In this document: piece by piece, positions 14,224 to 17,374 of the stretch
Numbering within the stretch: the first letter of the stretch is position 1
Layout of the letters: each line of letters opens with the position of its first letter
Origin: an uncultured Odoribacter sp.
Lineage (GTDB): Bacteria > Bacteroidota > Bacteroidia > Bacteroidales > Marinifilaceae
Reading direction: 5' to 3'
Assembly: GCA_900544025.1 (NCBI GenBank)
Contig: UQTM01000068.1
Coordinates: 1 to 17,374 of the forward strand
DNA: 17,374 nt
Position numbers and translations under genes: made by a program
The notes under the pieces: model-generated
Database searches by the model: none
What the model was told of the DNA's origin: nothing
Seen by the model: only the letters and a program-made list of their open reading frames with translations

Positions 14224-17200
14224 ATGAAAAAGTTTATTCTTGTTTTTTTATGGGTAATCGGGGGGATATGCACAGTTTTCTCTCAGGGGATTACGAAAAA
14301 TGAGGTTGTTGCTATGCGGGACAAAACGGCGAAACCGCGTACGGCTTTGGTTGAAGCTGATGAGAATTTGAAGAATGCGATACAAGAAGAGAATAATCCT
14401 TTGATAGCAAAGTATCTGCTCGAATATGTGCATTATCAGTTACTGATTTCACAAGATAGTTTTCCTTCGTTGATACGGTTTGCCGAACATTTGAGGGAGT
14501 CTTCTACCGATTCGGTGCAACGTGCTGTGCTCAGCTCTATTGAGGCTCAGATGATCTTTGATTATTATGAGGATACTCGGGGGATATTGGAGAATGGTGT
14601 TCCGACAGATGTAGCTCCCGATCTTGCGAAGATCGATGAATGGGATAGAGCAGCTTTTGTAAGAAAGATATCCGATCTGTTGCAGTCTTCCGTCAAACCG
14701 GCAGAAATTTTACATAAAACTTCTACTCAGATTTATAAGGAAGCTCTGGATACCGATAAAGATTGGGAAATATTGACCCCAACCATGCTCGACTTTTTGG
14801 CGTACCGTGCAATAGATATATATGAGGGATTATTGTCGAATTCGGTGCTTCCTCTTATTCTTGAAGAGCCTTTGTTGAAAGAATTGAATATGCCGGCGGC
14901 GGATTTTGTGAACTATCCGTATTTCCCTGAGAAATATCAGTTGAGACATCAGGTAATTGCCGTGTATCAGTTGTTGTTGAGATTTTCCGATCCGGAATCA
15001 CCTTCTTACCTTATAGCTGATTTGAAACGGTTGGCGTTTTTACAAGATAACAACTCCGGGGTTGAATACCCTCAAAAATTAGAGAATCTGCTGAATGTTT
15101 ATAAGGATAGTCCTTATTCGGTAGAAATAGCGATAGATTTATTGGATTATTATAGTCGGATATGGAATACATCTCCCGAAACCAAAGCCTATCTGGTAAA
15201 GTTATCTGATCGGTTGATTTCCCGTTTCCCGGAATATCCCCGTTTGGATTGTCTTAAATCTGAACGAGATCAATTGACGGCGTATAGCTTCAATCTGAAT
15301 ATGGGTCAGGTTTTATATCCGGGAGAACCGCATACACTCTCTTTTGAGTATAAGAATATCAAGCAACTTTATTTGACGTTGTATCGTACGGAGGGTAATG
15401 ACAGCATACTGCAATTTGCAGATACTTTGCATTTGAGTGATACGTTGAGTTTGGCAGATCGTACCGGGAAATGTGTTCTTCCGGCACTGAATAACGGAGA
15501 GTATTTCTTGAGATTTTTTTCGGAAGAGAAAGCTGATCTTGGAAAAATCGGTTTTTATGTTTCCCGCATCTACGCGGCGACTTTAGCTCCGACAGAAAAA
15601 GAAACGCTCGTTATCTTGACTGATTCTAAAAGCGGAAAACCGTTATCCGGGATTCCGGTAAAATTGTTTCGTTCAGATTCTGAGGATTCTTATGTGAATA
15701 CGGTAAAGGCAGATCGTTTGGGTTTGGTTCGTTTGGGTGAGAAAGATACGGTAATGTATTTTAAACCCGAAATGAAGAATGATGTTTATTATCCGCTTCA
15801 GAACTTGAGATACGGATATTGGAACGGTGATGCGGATACGGAACGTGAAATGATTTCTCTCTTTACCGACCGTTCTGTTTATCGTCCCGGACAGACACTT
15901 TATTTTTCCGGAATTGATTATCGGGTGGGAGAAAAAGTCGGGACAGTCGTGCCTGACGGACGTTATACAGTCGTTCTTTCGGCTCAAGGTAAAGATATTG
16001 CTCGTTGTACGGTTCAAGGCGACTCGTTCGGTTCGTTTACCGGATCTTTCGTGCTTCCCTCGGATATGGTAAACGGATATTGCCGGATTAGGGTAGAAGG
16101 TCGTAACGAAAGTTTATCTGTACAAGTGTCGGAATATAAAAGACCCACTTTCCGTATTTTATTCGAGCCGGTAAAAGATGCCGTATCTTTAGGGCAGGTG
16201 GTCTCGGTTAACGGCAAAGTCATCAGCTTTTCGGGAGTTCCTGTTTCGGGAGCGGATGTTTCTTATACGGTGCAACGTCTTGCGAACAGTTGGTGGAGAA
16301 ATAAGGGTGAACAGATAGCTCAAGGGGAATTGTTTACAGGAGAAGACGGTGAGTTTACTCTCCGATTTGTTGCTCGGAAAAGCGATAAGGATGCGTTGAA
16401 AACCGGAACTTTTTATCGATTCAGGATTGATGTAAATGTAACATCTGCTAATGGTGAAACGCAATCTCAATCTTATTGGGTGACGGTGGGAGAAAGTCCG
16501 TTGTCGGTGCAGATGGAAGTTCCCGAAATGATTGACAAGAATGCGCCCAATCCGGTCAAGTTCAGGATAACGAATATGGCAGGGATGCCGGTTTCGGTAA
16601 AATGTAAGTATATATTATATTCGATGTATGGTTTGGAAAATCCTATATCGAAGCATGATATTATAAGTGCCGATTCGTTGAAAGTGCGGATGCAGGTAGA
16701 AGAAAAGAGTTTCGTGTCGGATAATATTCCTGCTTTGGGAAGTTGGAAAAAATTGCCTTCGGGCATATACCGTCTTGTACTTCAGGTGACGGATACTAAT
16801 GGAAACTTGGTTATCAGAAATGCCGATTTTGCTTTATATAGTATGCAAGATAAAAAGCCTCCGATAAAAACGTATGAATGGGTTCCTGAAGATTTGTATC
16901 AAGTTTCGGACGGAGAGTCTGTCGATGTCATATACGGGACTTCTATCAAGCAGGCATACGTTTTGTATAATTTATATGATGGATTTCGGTTGGTAGACTC
17001 CCGGAGAGTAAAAATATCGGATAAAAATTACCGATTCCCTGTTTTATATAAACCGGAATATGGTGATCGTCTTAAGCTTTTCGTATCTTTTATAAAAGAA
17101 GGATGTTCTTATAACTCTGTGATAAATATACATCGGAAAAAGCCGGATATGAAATTGTCGATAACGACTTCTACTTTCCGGGACAGAACAGTTCCGGGCA

Positions 17201-17374
17201 GTCAAGAGTCTTGGAGCTTTACAGTGAAGGATGCATCGGGGAAGCCTGCTTCGGCACGCTTTATGACCGAGATGTTCGATGCTTCTTTAAATGAGATAAT
17301 GCCTCATGATTGGAGTTTCAGACCGGTATATAATCCGATAGATTATGGCCTGTTTTTGCGGGATATAGGCGGGC
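14224..17374 (+). CDS. Alpha-2-macroglobulin-like protein, N-terminal 1050 residues (runs off the window)
   Basis: The frame is open for 1050 codons to the edge of the window. It begins with a signal peptide (MKKFILVFLWVIGGICTVFSQ; cleavage likely after VFS near residue 20). Residues 20-350 are mostly helical and repeat-like. A beta-rich region follows, with SGKPLSGIPVKLFRSD near 470-485 and the MG2-type motif TDRSVYRPGQTLYFSG at 548-563, the hallmark of bacterial alpha-2-macroglobulins, then further MG-like beta domains. Bacterial members are large periplasmic or surface proteins thought to trap foreign proteases. The thioester (CLEQ) and receptor-binding parts would lie beyond 17374, so whether this is a thioester form cannot be told. 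An in-frame ATG at 14194 would extend it by 10 residues ahead of the signal peptide and is less likely. Its + strand is G- and T-rich, opposite to the genes left of the tRNA. Confidence 0.88.
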   Translation, partial: MKKFILVFLWVIGGICTVFSQGITKNEVVAMRDKTAKPRTALVEADENLKNAIQEENNPLIAKYLLEYVHYQLLISQDSFPSLIRFAEHLRESSTDSVQRAVLSSIEAQMIFDYYEDTRGILENGVPTDVAPDLAKIDEWDRAAFVRKISDLLQSSVKPAEILHKTSTQIYKEALDTDKDWEILTPTMLDFLAYRAIDIYEGLLSNSVLPLILEEPLLKELNMPAADFVNYPYFPEKYQLRHQVIAVYQLLLRFSDPESPSYLIADLKRLAFLQDNNSGVEYPQKLENLLNVYKDSPYSVEIAIDLLDYYSRIWNTSPETKAYLVKLSDRLISRFPEYPRLDCLKSERDQLTAYSFNLNMGQVLYPGEPHTLSFEYKNIKQLYLTLYRTEGNDSILQFADTLHLSDTLSLADRTGKCVLPALNNGEYFLRFFSEEKADLGKIGFYVSRIYAATLAPTEKETLVILTDSKSGKPLSGIPVKLFRSDSEDSYVNTVKADRLGLVRLGEKDTVMYFKPEMKNDVYYPLQNLRYGYWNGDADTEREMISLFTDRSVYRPGQTLYFSGIDYRVGEKVGTVVPDGRYTVVLSAQGKDIARCTVQGDSFGSFTGSFVLPSDMVNGYCRIRVEGRNESLSVQVSEYKRPTFRILFEPVKDAVSLGQVVSVNGKVISFSGVPVSGADVSYTVQRLANSWWRNKGEQIAQGELFTGEDGEFTLRFVARKSDKDALKTGTFYRFRIDVNVTSANGETQSQSYWVTVGESPLSVQMEVPEMIDKNAPNPVKFRITNMAGMPVSVKCKYILYSMYGLENPISKHDIISADSLKVRMQVEEKSFVSDNIPALGSWKKLPSGIYRLVLQVTDTNGNLVIRNADFALYSMQDKKPPIKTYEWVPEDLYQVSDGESVDVIYGTSIKQAYVLYNLYDGFRLVDSRRVKISDKNYRFPVLYKPEYGDRLKLFVSFIKEGCSYNSVINIHRKKPDMKLSITTSTFRDRTVPGSQESWSFTVKDASGKPASARFMTEMFDASLNEIMPHDWSFRPVYNPIDYGLFLRDIGG

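Noticed and set aside
1..17374. CRISPR array, insertion sequence or riboswitch
   Set aside because: No regularly spaced repeats, no transposase and no recognisable riboswitch fold were seen in either strand.

Overview
The window looks like chromosomal DNA from a member of the Bacteroidales; the family cannot be resolved from the sequence. The evidence is: promoters of the Bacteroidetes type (TTTG or TTG, about 19-20 bases, then TAnnTTTG), an almost complete lack of Shine-Dalgarno sequences, lipoprotein signals of the Bacteroidetes style, and families typical of the group (a DUF7935-like protein, an RlmI-like methyltransferase, a very large alpha-2-macroglobulin-like protein).

Layout. The left edge carries the 3' part of a DUF7935-like gene (+). 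Then come an orphan lipoprotein gene (-, 841-1635), a DEAD-box RNA helicase (-, 1911-3221), and a small helix-turn-helix protein (+, 3446-3694) that ends in a perfect 20-bp hairpin. A glycerol cluster follows on the minus strand, in the order glpK, glpF, pgl (7017 down to 3978). Divergent from it is an RlmI-type 23S rRNA cytosine methyltransferase (+, 7273-8472). A second orphan lipoprotein (-, 8857-9654), a phosphoglucosamine mutase (-, 10016-11398) and the glycine-cleavage H protein (-, 11579-11953) come next. A tRNA-Asp(GTC) lies at 12252-12325 behind a textbook Bacteroidetes promoter.

Right of the tRNA the sequence changes character. An AT-rich accessory patch holds an intact AbiH-family phage-defence gene (-, 12401-13537) and, 20 bases upstream of it, a frameshifted relic of the C-terminal end of a type I restriction-modification HsdM (13558-13823). 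After about 400 bases of AT-rich non-coding DNA, a large secreted alpha-2-macroglobulin-like gene (+, from 14224) runs off the right edge.

How the genes work together. GlpF admits glycerol and GlpK traps it as glycerol-3-phosphate. The co-oriented pgl links the cluster to the oxidative pentose phosphate pathway. GlmM feeds cell-wall amino sugar synthesis, and GcvH belongs to one-carbon metabolism. These are ordinary housekeeping genes. The unusual points are the eroded hsdM/abiH defence remnant beside tRNA-Asp, and an abrupt reversal of strand composition at the same place: the + strand is C-rich in genes and spacers up to the tRNA and G-rich after it. The reversal is of the origin type, but it could also mark an inversion or insertion boundary. 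I found no clearly new system.
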